From Streptomyces sp. GESEQ-35 (lineage in GTDB: Bacteria; Actinomycetota; Actinomycetes; Streptomycetales; Streptomycetaceae), in NCBI RefSeq assembly GCF_017948485.1, contig NZ_JAFFSX010000007.1, forward strand, positions 124,001-188,000: 64,000 bases of DNA, written 5' to 3'. A program made the position numbers and the translations under genes. The notes below the pieces were generated by a model that had not been told where the DNA came from, did no database searches, and saw only the letters and a list, made by a program, of their open reading frames with translations. Position 1 is the stretch's first letter. Each line of letters begins with the position of its first letter. Positions 8,649 through 17,074 of the stretch are shown here, piece after piece.

Positions 8649-9629
8649 CTACTCGCGCAGGAAACTCACGATCCCCTCAGAAATCCCTTGCGCCGCTTTC
8701 TGCCGCCAGGCGCCACTTGTCAGCTGTGCCGCGTCCTTGCTATCGCGCATGTTGCCGCACTCGATGAACACCTTGGGAACCGTTGACAGATTGAGACCGC
8801 CAAGGTCCGCACGTGTGTCAAGTCCGGTGCCGTCGCCGATGTAGTTGGAAGGCGCACTGCCCGTGAGGCGCAAGAAGTTGCCCGCGATGCGTTCGCCGAG
8901 ATCGCGGGAGGGGGCGACGATCGGCCCGGTGTCGGCGGCGCCTTTGTCGACGGGCGCCGGAAGGATCACGTGGAAGCCGCGGTTGCCGGTCCCGGAACCG
9001 TCCGCGTGGACGGAGACGACGGCGTCGGCGTGGGCGTTGTTGCCGATGCGGGCGCGTTCGTCGACGCAGGGGCCGTAGGGCCGGTCGCCGTCCTGGGTGA
9101 ACTTCACCGTGGCGCCCTGCTTTTCGAGGATCGTCCGCATGCGGTGGGCCACGTCGAGCGTGAACTTCGCTTCCGTATAGCCCGCGTTGGTCGATGTGCC
9201 CGTTGTGTCACATTCCTTCCGGCCTGTCCCGATATCCACCTTGCGGTTGATCTCGGTCGTGTGCTGGAAGTTGCCGGGGTTGTGGCCCGGGTCGATGACG
9301 ACGACCTTGCCCCTGAGGGGACCGGAGGCGGCGGGCGCGGAGGAGGTCGCGGAGGGGGAACGGCTCGGCTTCTCGTCGTCCGTTGATGCGTCTGATCCGT
9401 CTGATGCGTCTGATCCGTCCGCGCCGGAGGCCGCCGTGCTCGACGTCACGGACGCGCGCGGGACGGCCGTATCCGAGCCGTCCCCGTCGCCGCCGGTACC
9501 CCCCACCGCCTCGTACAGCAGCCACCCGAGCAACGCGCCCGGCACGAGGGCGGCGACGGCGATGGTCAGGGGCCCGCGCCTGGAGCGGCGGGGGCGGGGC
9601 GGTTCGAAGCCAGGGCCTGCGTACGACAC
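8649..9629 (-). CDS. N-acetylmuramoyl-L-alanine amidase (Amidase_3)
   Basis: This 326-residue secreted or membrane-anchored hydrolase has a basic N-terminus, one hydrophobic segment (LTIAVAALVPGALLGWLLYEAV, residues ~20-42), a Ser/Asp/Thr-rich linker to ~105, and a C-terminal zinc amidase domain. Zinc ligands are visible in VVIDPGHNPGN (His), TEAKFTLDVA (Glu) and VVSVHADGSG (His); the catalytic Glu is in VFIECGN. It would cleave the amide between muramic acid and the stem peptide during wall remodelling. The linker region carries short Asp-Gly-Ser-Asp repeats (SDASDGSDAS), encoded by a run of TCTGATCCG-like units. It is a single gene between two minus-strand neighbours. Confidence 0.9.
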   Translation of the reverse strand: MSYAGPGFEPPRPRRSRRGPLTIAVAALVPGALLGWLLYEAVGGTGGDGDGSDTAVPRASVTSSTAASGADGSDASDGSDASTDDEKPSRSPSATSSAPAASGPLRGKVVVIDPGHNPGNFQHTTEINRKVDIGTGRKECDTTGTSTNAGYTEAKFTLDVAHRMRTILEKQGATVKFTQDGDRPYGPCVDERARIGNNAHADAVVSVHADGSGTGNRGFHVILPAPVDKGAADTGPIVAPSRDLGERIAGNFLRLTGSAPSNYIGDGTGLDTRADLGGLNLSTVPKVFIECGNMRDSKDAAQLTSGAWRQKAAQGISEGIVSFLRE

Positions 9630-9651
9630 GTCTGCGACTCTAACCGGGCCC

Positions 9652-10302
9652 TCAGATCCCTGCGCCCGTTCGCCGCAGCACGCGCAGCGAGTCGGTCACC
9701 GAGACCTCCGTGAAGGCGCCGGACGCGAGAGCCCGGAGGTAGACGCGGTACGGGGCCTGGCCGGTGAACTCGTCGGCCGGGTTCGGGAACACGTCGTGGA
9801 TGAGGAGCAGCCCGCCGTCGGCCACCTGGGGGGCCCAGCCCTCGTAGTCGGCGTTGGCGTGCTCGTCGGTGTGGCCGCCGTCGATGAAGACCAGGCCGAG
9901 CGCGGAGTTCCAGATCTTCGCGAGCTGCGGGGAGCGGCCGACCAGGGCGACCACGTGCTCCTCCAGCCCGGCGCGGTGCAGGGTGCGGCGGAAGGTGGGC
10001 AGCGTGTCCATCACGCCGAGCTCCGGGTCGACCGTGTCCGGGTCGTGGTAGTCCCAGCCGGGCTGCTGCTCCTCGCTGCCGCGGTGGTGGTCGACGGTGA
10101 TCGCCGTCACTCCCGCCTCGCGGGCCGCGGCGGCGAGCAGGATCGTGGAGCGCCCGCAGTATGTGCCGACCTCAAGGAGAGGCAGGCCTAGTCGTCCGGC
10201 CTCCACGGCCGCCGCGTACAGAGCCAGGCCCTCGCCCGTGGGCATGAACCCCTTCGCCGCCTCGAACGCGGCCAGGATCTCGGGCTTGGGTGCGGGGGGC
10301 AT
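9652..10302 (-). CDS. class I SAM-dependent methyltransferase (Methyltransf_24 type)
   Basis: This 216-residue protein has motif I LLEVGTYCGRSTILLAAAAR and the Methyltransf_24 signature LVFIDGGHTDEHANADYEGW, followed by GGLLLIHDVFPNP. This group resembles catechol- or sugar-modifying O-methyltransferases such as those in macrolide and cephalosporin pathways, but here the gene stands alone and the substrate is unknown. It begins at ATG 10302; the terminator of the upstream MFS gene lies at 10348-10378. It ends 22 bases before the amidase start. Confidence 0.85.
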   Translation of the reverse strand: MPPAPKPEILAAFEAAKGFMPTGEGLALYAAAVEAGRLGLPLLEVGTYCGRSTILLAAAAREAGVTAITVDHHRGSEEQQPGWDYHDPDTVDPELGVMDTLPTFRRTLHRAGLEEHVVALVGRSPQLAKIWNSALGLVFIDGGHTDEHANADYEGWAPQVADGGLLLIHDVFPNPADEFTGQAPYRVYLRALASGAFTEVSVTDSLRVLRRTGAGI

Positions 10303-10347
10303 CGAGGGCCTCTCGGTCGTACGACTTTCTGAGCGCCCTATGCTCCC

Positions 10348-10378
10348 GTACCCCCCGTCACACAGCGACGGGGGGTAC
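10348..10378 (-). terminator. strong hairpin terminator of the MFS gene
   Basis: GTACCCCCCGTC pairs perfectly over 12 bp with GACGGGGGGTAC around a 7-base loop. It lies 3' of the minus-strand MFS gene, beyond the nonanucleotide repeats. Confidence 0.8.
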
Positions 10379-10380
10379 GG

Positions 10381-10443
10381 GGATCACGGGATTCACGGGA
10401 TTCACGGGAATCACGGGATTCACGGGAATCACAGGAATCGCAG
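10381..10443. repeat. tandem 9-bp repeats, seven units
   Basis: Seven consecutive units of the form GATTCACGG (variants GGATCACGG, GAATCACGG, GAATCACAG, GAATCGCAG) fill the gap between the MFS stop codon and its terminator hairpin. The array is 63 bases long with no interruption. Confidence 0.9.
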
Positions 10444-10445
10444 GG

Positions 10446-12251
10446 TCAGGCCGAGACCGTCTCGCCCGGCAGCGGCAGGTCCACGTCGACCGGGCGGTCG
10501 TCGCCCGAGTGGGTCGCCGCGGAGGCGAGCGGGGCGTGTCCCAGGGCGCGGGCGGCGAGGACGTAGGCGCCCTGGGCCGGGACGGCGAGGGTGTAGCTGC
10601 CGTCCTCGGCGGAGAGGGTGGAGCCCGCCTGGCGGCCGCGGCGGTCGATGAGTGTCACCTTCGCCCGGGCGACCGGCGTGCCCTCGGCGTCGAGGACGCG
10701 GCCGCGGAAGCCGCGGAGCGCCTCCTCCGCGAGGGCACGGGCGACCGGCGTGCCCTCGGCGTCGAGGACGCGGCCGCGGAAGCCGCGGAGCGCCTCCTCC
10801 GCGAGGGCCAGGTTCTCGTCCTCCTCGCTGCTCGCGCGCAGCTGCGGCGCGCGGTTCGGCTTCGGCAGGAACAGTGCCATCAGCAGACCGACGGCCACGG
10901 CGCCCGTGGCGATCAGGAAGGAGACGCGGAAGCCGTGCATGGTCGGGACGGCGATGCCGTTCACGTTGTTCGCGGTGTTGGCGAGGACCATGCCGATCAC
11001 GGCGCTCGACACCGACGTACCGATGGACCGCATCAGGGTGTTCAGGCCGTTGGCCGCGCCGGTCTCCGACGCCGGGACCGCGCCCACGATCAGCGCGGGC
11101 AGGGACGAGTACGCGAGGCCGATGCCCGCGCCCAGGATCACCGCGATGACGAGGCTCTGCCAGGCGGCGCTCATCAGGCCGAGGCCGGCGCCGTAGCCGA
11201 TCCCGATGATCACCATGCCGAGGATCAGGGTGACCTTGGGGCCGTACTTGGCGGAGATACGGGCGTACACGGGGGCCGTGAACATCATCGTCAGGCCGAG
11301 CGGTGCGACGAGCAGGCCCGCTACGACCATCGACTGGCCGAGGCCGTAGCCGGTGGACCTGGGCAGCTGGAGCAGCTGGGGCAGGACGAGGGAGACGACG
11401 TAGAAGGAGACGCCGACCATGATCGACGCGAGGTTGGTGAAGAGGACGGCCGGGCGGGCCGTGGTGCGCAGGTCCACCAGGGGGGCCTTCAGGCGCAGCT
11501 CCATCACGCCCCACAGGACGAGGATGACGGCCGACGCGGCGAACAGACCGAGCGTGGTGCCGGACGTCCAGCCCCAGTCGCTGCCCTTGGTGATGGGGAG
11601 GAGGAAGAGGACCAGACCGGCGGACAGGCCCAGCGCGCCCGGCAGGTCGAAGGAGCCCTCGGCGCGCATCGGGGACTCCGGTACGACGATGAGGGTGAGG
11701 GCGATCGAGAGGGCACCGAGGCCGGCGGCGACGTAGAAGAGGGCGTGCCAGTCGGCGTGCTGTGCGATCAGGGCCGCGAGCGGCAGTGCGAGTCCGCCGC
11801 CGACGCCGATCGAGGAGCTCATCAGGGCCATCGCCGAGCCGAGCTTCTCTCGGGGCAGCGTGTCGCGCATCAGGCCGATGCCGAGCGGGATCGCGCCCAT
11901 CGCGAAGCCCTGGAGCGTACGGCCGGCGATCATCGGCAGCAGGGTGCTGGTGAGGGCGCTGACCAGCGCACCGACCACCATCACGGAGAGGCTGAGGATC
12001 AGCATCCGCCGCTTGCCGAACAGGTCACCGAGCCGGCCCATGATCGGCGTGGCCACGGCTCCTGAGAGAAGCGTCGAGGTCAGGACCCAGGTGGCGTTGC
12101 TGGGTGTGGTGTCCAGCAGCTGCGGCAGATCCTTGATGACCGGGACGAGCAGGGTCTGCATCACCGCGACCACGATGCCCGCGAAGGCGAGCACCGGGAC
12201 GACGGCCCCGCCGGCTCTCCGGGCGGTCTGGTCGGTCGGCGTGTGCGTCAT
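10446..12251 (-). CDS. MFS drug transporter with C-terminal Ig-like (CnaB/carboxypeptidase-regulatory) domain
   Basis: This 601-residue protein has about 14 transmembrane helices in residues ~20-465. It carries MFS signatures such as GRLGDLFGKRRMLILSL (motif A) and GAVPASETGAANGLNTL, so it is a proton-driven exporter of drug-resistance type (EmrB/QacA-like). After the last helix there is a soluble tail of ~130 residues with a CnaB-like beta domain (GRVLDAEGTPVARAKVTLIDR, then LSAEDGSYTLAVP). This unusual fusion recurs in streptomycetes. The start of that domain is duplicated exactly as 24 residues in tandem (see the repeat at 10666-10808). GGAGGCCTCTTTCC precedes the ATG. Three 19-bp repeats lie in the divergent promoter region toward the other MFS gene. 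Export substrate unknown. Confidence 0.87.
   Translation of the reverse strand: MTHTPTDQTARRAGGAVVPVLAFAGIVVAVMQTLLVPVIKDLPQLLDTTPSNATWVLTSTLLSGAVATPIMGRLGDLFGKRRMLILSLSVMVVGALVSALTSTLLPMIAGRTLQGFAMGAIPLGIGLMRDTLPREKLGSAMALMSSSIGVGGGLALPLAALIAQHADWHALFYVAAGLGALSIALTLIVVPESPMRAEGSFDLPGALGLSAGLVLFLLPITKGSDWGWTSGTTLGLFAASAVILVLWGVMELRLKAPLVDLRTTARPAVLFTNLASIMVGVSFYVVSLVLPQLLQLPRSTGYGLGQSMVVAGLLVAPLGLTMMFTAPVYARISAKYGPKVTLILGMVIIGIGYGAGLGLMSAAWQSLVIAVILGAGIGLAYSSLPALIVGAVPASETGAANGLNTLMRSIGTSVSSAVIGMVLANTANNVNGIAVPTMHGFRVSFLIATGAVAVGLLMALFLPKPNRAPQLRASSEEDENLALAEEALRGFRGRVLDAEGTPVARALAEEALRGFRGRVLDAEGTPVARAKVTLIDRRGRQAGSTLSAEDGSYTLAVPAQGAYVLAARALGHAPLASAATHSGDDRPVDVDLPLPGETVSA
10666..10808. repeat. 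exact 72-bp in-frame tandem duplication inside the MFS gene
   Basis: Two adjacent 72-bp copies (10666-10737 and 10738-10809) are identical except at the very last position. They encode the peptide ALAEEALRGFRGRVLDAEGT plus four residues twice, at the junction between the membrane part and the CnaB-like domain. The reading frame is kept. Confidence 0.95.
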
Positions 12252-12293
12252 GGAAAGAGGCCTCCAGGCCTGAGGAGAGGGAGGGCGAGCTTT

Positions 12294-12350
12294 CGGGATT
12301 CGTGCGAGACAGCGGGATTCGTGCGAGCCTGCGGGATACGTGCAATCTGA
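12294..12350. repeat. three 19-bp direct repeats between divergent MFS genes
   Basis: CGGGATTCGTGCGAGACAG, CGGGATTCGTGCGAGCCTG and CGGGATACGTGCAATCTGA follow each other with exactly 19-bp spacing, 43-99 bases upstream of the minus-strand MFS start. Regular two-turn spacing suggests cooperative binding sites for a regulator. The rest of the 257-base gap holds the presumed divergent promoters; no gene was seen in it. Confidence 0.75.
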
Positions 12351-12508
12351 ACCCCGTGTGCCTGGGCAACTATTCCGATGCTTTGGCGTACTAACGAATT
12401 CTTGACCGTCCCATGGGGATCTGATCGCCCGTCAGCGGTCCTACGACCTACGGCCGAGGGGCGGGTGGCGCGAAATCCCGATGCAAGGGGCGTAACCCGG
12501 TTGAGAGC

Positions 12509-13936
12509 ATGACGCCCATGCTCCGAGCCGCTGACACCGCCCCGATATCGAGCCGAACCTCGCCTCCCGTCTGGCTGGTGGTGGCGCTCGCGTGCGCCGG
12601 GCAGTTCCTCGTCGTGCTCGACGTGTCCGTCGTGAACGTGGCGCTGCCCTCGATGCGGGCCGATCTGGGGCTGAGCCCTTCGGGCCTCCAGTGGGTGGTG
12701 AACGCGTACGCCATCGCCTTCGCCGGGTTCATGCTGCTCGGCGGGCGGGCCGGCGACCTCTACGGGCGCAAACGGATGTTCCTGGTGGGACTCGGCCTGT
12801 TCACGCTGGCCTCGCTGGGCGGCGGGCTGGCCCAGGAGAGCTGGCAGCTGCTGGCGGCGCGGGCCGCGCAGGGCCTGGGGGCGGCGGTGCTGGCGCCCGC
12901 CACGCTGACGCTCGTGACGTCGGCGGTGCCGGAAGGGGCGGCGCGGGCGAGGGCGATCGCGACCTGGACAGCGGTGGGCGCGGGCGGGGGAGCGGCGGGC
13001 GGGCTCGTCGGCGGGGTGCTGGTGGACACGTTGTCGTGGCGGTGGGTGCTGCTGATCAATGTGCCGGTGGGCGCGGTGGTGCTGATCGGTTCGCTGCGGT
13101 GGCTGCCGGAGAGCCGGGCCGGGGACCGGCGGCGCCTCGATCTGCCGGGCGCGCTGCTGGTGACGGCGGGACTGGCGAGCCTGGCGTACGGAATCTCGCA
13201 GACGGAGGCGTCGGGGTGGACGGCGGCGGCCACGCTCGTCCCCCTGCTCGCCGGCTTTGCGCTCCTCGGGCTTTTCCTGCTCGTCGAGAGGCGTACGGCG
13301 GCTCCGCTGATGCCGCTCGGACTGCTCCGGGTGCGGTCGGTGGCCGCGGCGAACGTGGCGATGTTCCTGAGTGGTTCGGCGATGTTCGGCATGTGGTTCT
13401 TCATGACGCTGTACGCGCAGAACGTACGGGGCTACTCGCCGCTGGACGCGGGGCTCGCGCTGGTGCCGAGCTCCCTGGCCGTGGTCCTCGGCTCGAAGAT
13501 CGCACCTCGGTTCATGCCGATGGTCGGGGCGCGGAACCTGGCGGTCCTCGGCACGCTGGTGGCGGCCGCCGGGTACGGCTGGCAGTCGACGCTGAGCACG
13601 GACGGGCCCTACCTCACCGAGATCATGTTCCCGGGGATCCTGATGATGCTAGGTGCGGGCCTGGCGATCACCCCACTCGCCTCTCTGGCCACCGCAGGGG
13701 CGGAGCCCGGGGAGGCCGGGCTGGTCTCCGGGCTGGTCAACACCTCCCGCACGATGGGGGGTTCACTGGGGCTCGCGGTCATGTCGACGGTCGCGGCGGC
13801 GCGTTCGGCGGGGAGCGATACGCCTCAGGCGCTGACGGAGGGGTACGGGCTGGCGTTCCGGGTGAGTACGGGGGTGCTGGTGGCGGGGGCGGTGCTGATG
13901 GTGGTGTGGTTGCCGGGGAGGAAGGCCGGGCGCTGA
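12509..13936 (+). CDS. MFS transporter, DHA2 (EmrB/QacA) family
   Basis: This 475-residue protein has about 14 predicted transmembrane helices. Diagnostic motifs are motif D1/A (LDVSVVNVALPSMRADLG, then GGRAGDLYGRKRMFLVG) and motif C (TWTAVGAGGGAAGGLVGGVL), which mark proton-coupled antiporters exporting small hydrophobic compounds. It is about normal length for the family, without the extra C-terminal domain of its divergent neighbour. The ATG at 12509 gives the usual short N-terminus; an alternative in-frame ATG lies four codons later. It is probably monocistronic, with the sigma-factor gene starting 90 bases later. Substrate unknown. Confidence 0.9.
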   Translation: MTPMLRAADTAPISSRTSPPVWLVVALACAGQFLVVLDVSVVNVALPSMRADLGLSPSGLQWVVNAYAIAFAGFMLLGGRAGDLYGRKRMFLVGLGLFTLASLGGGLAQESWQLLAARAAQGLGAAVLAPATLTLVTSAVPEGAARARAIATWTAVGAGGGAAGGLVGGVLVDTLSWRWVLLINVPVGAVVLIGSLRWLPESRAGDRRRLDLPGALLVTAGLASLAYGISQTEASGWTAAATLVPLLAGFALLGLFLLVERRTAAPLMPLGLLRVRSVAAANVAMFLSGSAMFGMWFFMTLYAQNVRGYSPLDAGLALVPSSLAVVLGSKIAPRFMPMVGARNLAVLGTLVAAAGYGWQSTLSTDGPYLTEIMFPGILMMLGAGLAITPLASLATAGAEPGEAGLVSGLVNTSRTMGGSLGLAVMSTVAAARSAGSDTPQALTEGYGLAFRVSTGVLVAGAVLMVVWLPGRKAGR

Positions 13937-14026
13937 GAGGTTCGGGGCGCCGAGAGAAATTCCTGCTCGCAACGGGGCAACGGTTCGGGCGGTTCATGGA
14001 CTCCTTCTTGTATCTAGGAGGTGCCC

Positions 14027-14569
14027 ATGGGGGATCGCAAGGAGGCTCGGGACACGGAGTTCCAGAGCTTTGTCATCGGCCGCTGGCCGCGGCTGATGCG
14101 GACGGCATTTCTCCTCACGGGGGAGCAGCACGCCGCGGAGGACCTGGTCCAGTCGACCCTGGAGCAGGTCTATGTGGCCTGGCGCAGGGTCGGGTCGGCC
14201 GATGACCCGGAGGCGTATGTACGACGCGTGATGATCAACGCGCATGCGCGCAGACACCGACGGCGGCTGAAGGAGTTCCTGGCGCCGAAGGACGACTCGG
14301 GCCTGGTGCGCGAGGTGCCCGACAGGGGTGACCGCATCGCCCAGGCCGAGGACCGCAACGCCCTGCTGACGGCGCTCGCCCAACTGCCGCCACGGCAGCG
14401 GGAGGCGGTGGTCCTGCGGTACTGGGAGGACCTGACCGAGACCCAGACGGCCGAGGCGATGGGCTGTTCCGTCGGCGCGGTGAAGAGCAACACGGCGAAG
14501 GGGATCGCGAAACTCCGCGCCATACCCGGACTCGCCGAAATGGTGACGCAGGGAGGGTGGCAGCGATGA
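14027..14569 (+). CDS. ECF RNA polymerase sigma factor, SigE-family type
   Basis: This 180-residue protein has sigma region 2 (FVIGRWPRLMRTAFLLTG, then AAEDLVQSTLEQVYVAWRRV) and region 4 (LPPRQREAVVLRYWEDLT, then TAEAMGCSVGAVKSNTAKG), with the short linker typical of group IV sigma factors. This 'SigE family' branch is abundant in streptomycetes and is often paired with a membrane protein that may act as anti-sigma factor. ATG 14027 is preferred over GTG 14021 because AGGAGG lies at 14016-14021. Its stop overlaps the start of the next gene (ATGA), so the two are coupled. The controlled promoters are unknown. Confidence 0.9.
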   Translation: MGDRKEARDTEFQSFVIGRWPRLMRTAFLLTGEQHAAEDLVQSTLEQVYVAWRRVGSADDPEAYVRRVMINAHARRHRRRLKEFLAPKDDSGLVREVPDRGDRIAQAEDRNALLTALAQLPPRQREAVVLRYWEDLTETQTAEAMGCSVGAVKSNTAKGIAKLRAIPGLAEMVTQGGWQR

Positions 14570-15384
14570 GCGCGGACCGGGAGACGAACCACAACATGAC
14601 GAACACGGACATCGCCCTCCTGCTGGCCGACGCCGCGGACGAGGTCGAGATCGGTATAGCCCCCTACCAGTCGGTGATCCGGGGTGGGCGGCGGCGCCGG
14701 GCGCGGCGCTGGGCGGTGGTCGCGGCGGCGGCGCTGGTGCTGACCGGTTCGGCGGGCACGCTGGCGATCGCCGGGATGCCGGGCGGGGACCGGGACCGGG
14801 GTGCGGTGATGGCGAGCGAGCCGCCGCCGACCGAGGCTCGAAGCGTGGTCGCGCCCCAGCGGACCCTGCTGGCGACCGGTGACGACCAGGGCAAGGCCTG
14901 GCAGATCACCATCGACGTCTGGGCGGCGCCCCGCGATGCGATGGAGGCACAGCTCCAGGTGAACGCGATGACCGAGCACGAGGAGTTCCCGACGGGCCTG
15001 CGCCAGGACTCCGAACTCGTCGGCAAGAGCATGTACTTCGTGCACCGGGTGATTGGTGACGGCGACCCGGAGCTGATCATGGAGGGAGAGTTCACCAAGG
15101 CCGACACCAAGTCGGGCACGGACATCGAGTTCGGCGCGATCCGCCTGGGAACCGACTCCAGCGACGCCCACCGCCTGGTCATCGGCCAGGTCGCCCCCAC
15201 CGCCCAACACGTCACCTGCACCTGGGACGACGGCACGACGACCGACCTCCGCCGGGTGCCCAAGGGGTACGACATCAACACCGACGACCAGGTGATCCGC
15301 CCGGCGGACGGTTCACCCGACAACTGGTTCGTGTGCGTGGCACCGGCGGGGACGGCCAACAAGGGGGCGGCGGTGACGAAGTAG
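14566..15384 (+). CDS. single-pass membrane protein coupled to the ECF sigma factor
   Basis: This 272-residue protein has a short acidic cytoplasmic N-terminus (ALLLADAADEVEIGIAPYQS), a basic stretch (RGGRRRRARRW), one transmembrane helix at ~50-72 (AVVAAAALVLTGSAGTLAIAG) and a large exported domain of ~200 residues with no recognised fold. The four-base overlap with the sigma gene and the topology suggest a role as anti-sigma or co-regulator; no zinc-binding anti-sigma motif (HxxxCxxC) is present, so this is inferred from context. GGGAGGG lies upstream of the ATG. No clear terminator was seen in the 282-base gap that follows. Confidence 0.7.
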   Translation: MSADRETNHNMTNTDIALLLADAADEVEIGIAPYQSVIRGGRRRRARRWAVVAAAALVLTGSAGTLAIAGMPGGDRDRGAVMASEPPPTEARSVVAPQRTLLATGDDQGKAWQITIDVWAAPRDAMEAQLQVNAMTEHEEFPTGLRQDSELVGKSMYFVHRVIGDGDPELIMEGEFTKADTKSGTDIEFGAIRLGTDSSDAHRLVIGQVAPTAQHVTCTWDDGTTTDLRRVPKGYDINTDDQVIRPADGSPDNWFVCVAPAGTANKGAAVTK

Positions 15385-15666
15385 GGGGCAGGCCGGGAGA
15401 GTTGGGCAGGGTGACCCCCTGTCCGGCGCCGGAGGGCGGTTGAGCGGAAAAAAGGGCGGTCGGCTGCGGGCTGAGCGGTGCCGTGGTGGCCGTTGGACAG
15501 GGGATCGACGGTCTTTCTCCCCACCCCCGGTGTGATTCCTGCGGGGCTCTCCTCCCGCAGGCAGACACGGCCGCAGCCGGGCGCCCGTCGCGCCCCTCCA
15601 CCCCCGCTGACCTGCACGCTTCACTCCCTCGGGCCTACGATCACGGCACTGGAAAGGGGGGACCGG

Positions 15667-16404
15667 ATGGACCGGAACATACGCACCGTGGACGATGTAC
15701 TCCAGCTCCTGGACGGGCTGTTCGCACCGGACGCGGACCGGTGGACGGGCCGGGGCGCGTCGTGGTGGGACGGGTTCTATGCGGACCGCTCCAAGCCGGT
15801 GCCGTTCTTCGTGGCGAAGCCGGACGAGAATCTGGTGTCGTACCTCGACCGCGGGCTGATCTCCGAGGGCGGCCGTGCTCTCGACCTGGGCTGCGGGCCG
15901 GGGCGTAACACGGTCCATCTCGCAGCGCGTGGGTTCCGGGTGGACGCGGTCGATCTGTCGCCGGCGGCAGTCGACTGGGCGCGGGAGCGGTGCCGGGAGG
16001 CGGGCGTCGAGGCGAGGTTGCACTGTGGGGATGCGTTCGCGCTCGGCGGTACGGAGCTGGTCGGGCCGTACGACCTGGTCTACGACTCCGGCTGCTTCCA
16101 CCATCTGCCGCCGCACCGCCGGATCAGCTACCTGGCTCTGCTCGACCAAGTCCTCGCCCCCGGCGGCCACTTCGCCCTCACCTGCTTCGCCGCGGGCGAG
16201 ATGGGGTCCGAACTGTCTGACGCCGACTTCTACCGCGAGGCCGGACTGCAGGGCGGGCTCGCTTACACCGCCGAGTCCCTGCGCTGGATCTTCTCGGAGC
16301 TGTCGGAGGTGGAACTGCGCCCTATGTACGACGAGCCGGACGAATCGGCGTCCTTCGGGGAGGACTTCCTGTGGACGGCGTTGTTCCGGCGGGACATGGC
16401 CTAG
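15667..16404 (+). CDS. class I SAM-dependent methyltransferase
   Basis: This 245-residue protein has motif I ALDLGCGPGRNTVHLAARG near residue 75, motif II (VDAVDLSPAAVDWAR) and post-motifs YDLVYDSGCFHHLPPHRR and LAPGGHFALTCF. The sequence resembles thiopurine- or tellurite-type and TehB-like methyltransferases that act on small toxic compounds, but the substrate is not determined. The ATG at 15667 is chosen because a purine-rich ribosome site (GGAAAGGGGGGA) precedes it; a longer upstream frame lacks one. It ends convergent with the response regulator, overlapping it by 4 bases. The ~280 bases before it hold only its promoter region. Confidence 0.85.
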   Translation: MDRNIRTVDDVLQLLDGLFAPDADRWTGRGASWWDGFYADRSKPVPFFVAKPDENLVSYLDRGLISEGGRALDLGCGPGRNTVHLAARGFRVDAVDLSPAAVDWARERCREAGVEARLHCGDAFALGGTELVGPYDLVYDSGCFHHLPPHRRISYLALLDQVLAPGGHFALTCFAAGEMGSELSDADFYREAGLQGGLAYTAESLRWIFSELSEVELRPMYDEPDESASFGEDFLWTALFRRDMA

Positions 16405-17033
16405 AGCCACCCCTGCTGACGGGCCTCCCGCAGCGCCTCCATGCGGTTTCTGGTGCCCGTCTTGCCGATAGCCGAGGAGAGGTAGTTGCGGACCGTGGAC
16501 TCGGAGAGATGGAGCGCCGCGGCGATGTCGGCGACCGTCGCTCCGTCCGCGGAGGCCTTGAGGACGTCGCACTCGCGGGCGGTGAGCGGATTGGGTCCGG
16601 CGCTGAGTGCGGCGGCGGCGAGGGCGGGGTCGATCACCGTCTCTCCGGTGAGCACCCGGCGGATGCAGGCGGCCAGTTCCTCCACCGGACCGTCCTTCAC
16701 CAGGAAACCGGCGGCGCCCGCCTCCATGGCCCGCCGCAGGTATCCGGGACGGCCGAAGGTCGTGAGGATCAGGACCCGGCAGTCGGGCACCTGGTCACGC
16801 AGCTCGGCGGCGGCGTCCAGACCGCTCTTGCCGGGGAGTTCGATGTCCAGCAGGGCCACGTCCGGACGGTGGGTGTGAGCCGCGTCCACGATCACGTCAC
16901 CGGCTGACACCTGGGCCACCACCTCGATGTCCGGCTCCATCCCGAGCAGCAGGGCGAGGGCGCCGCGCATCATGCCCTGGTCCTCGGCGAGGAGGACGCG
17001 AATGGACTTGGCAGGCCGATGATCCCGCGGCAT
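16401..17033 (-). CDS. NarL/LuxR-type response regulator
   Basis: This 210-residue protein has an N-terminal receiver domain (IRVLLAEDQGMMRGALALLL; phospho-acceptor Asp in DVALLDIELPGKSGLD; Thr and Lys in ILTTFG and GFLVKDGP). It ends with a LuxR HTH (LTARECDVLKASADG, then IAAALHLSESTVRNYLSSAI). It is paired with the DesK-like kinase just upstream. The start is ATG 17033, with GTG 17042 also possible. The 300 bases between the kinase stop and this start are filled by ~34-bp tandem repeats, which can be read through in frame and falsely extend the gene. Target genes unknown; the next gene downstream is convergent. Confidence 0.9.
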   Translation of the reverse strand: MPRDHRPAKSIRVLLAEDQGMMRGALALLLGMEPDIEVVAQVSAGDVIVDAAHTHRPDVALLDIELPGKSGLDAAAELRDQVPDCRVLILTTFGRPGYLRRAMEAGAAGFLVKDGPVEELAACIRRVLTGETVIDPALAAAALSAGPNPLTARECDVLKASADGATVADIAAALHLSESTVRNYLSSAIGKTGTRNRMEALREARQQGWL

Positions 17034-17074
17034 CTCGTTCACGGGGCAAGGGTAGGGCGCGCACGGGTCACGCG

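Noticed and set aside
10290..12065. 591-codon open frame on the plus strand, antisense to the MFS gene
   Set aside because: Composition (Arg, Gly, Asp, His repeats) is that of a shadow frame in GC-rich DNA; the opposite strand encodes a clear 14-helix transporter.
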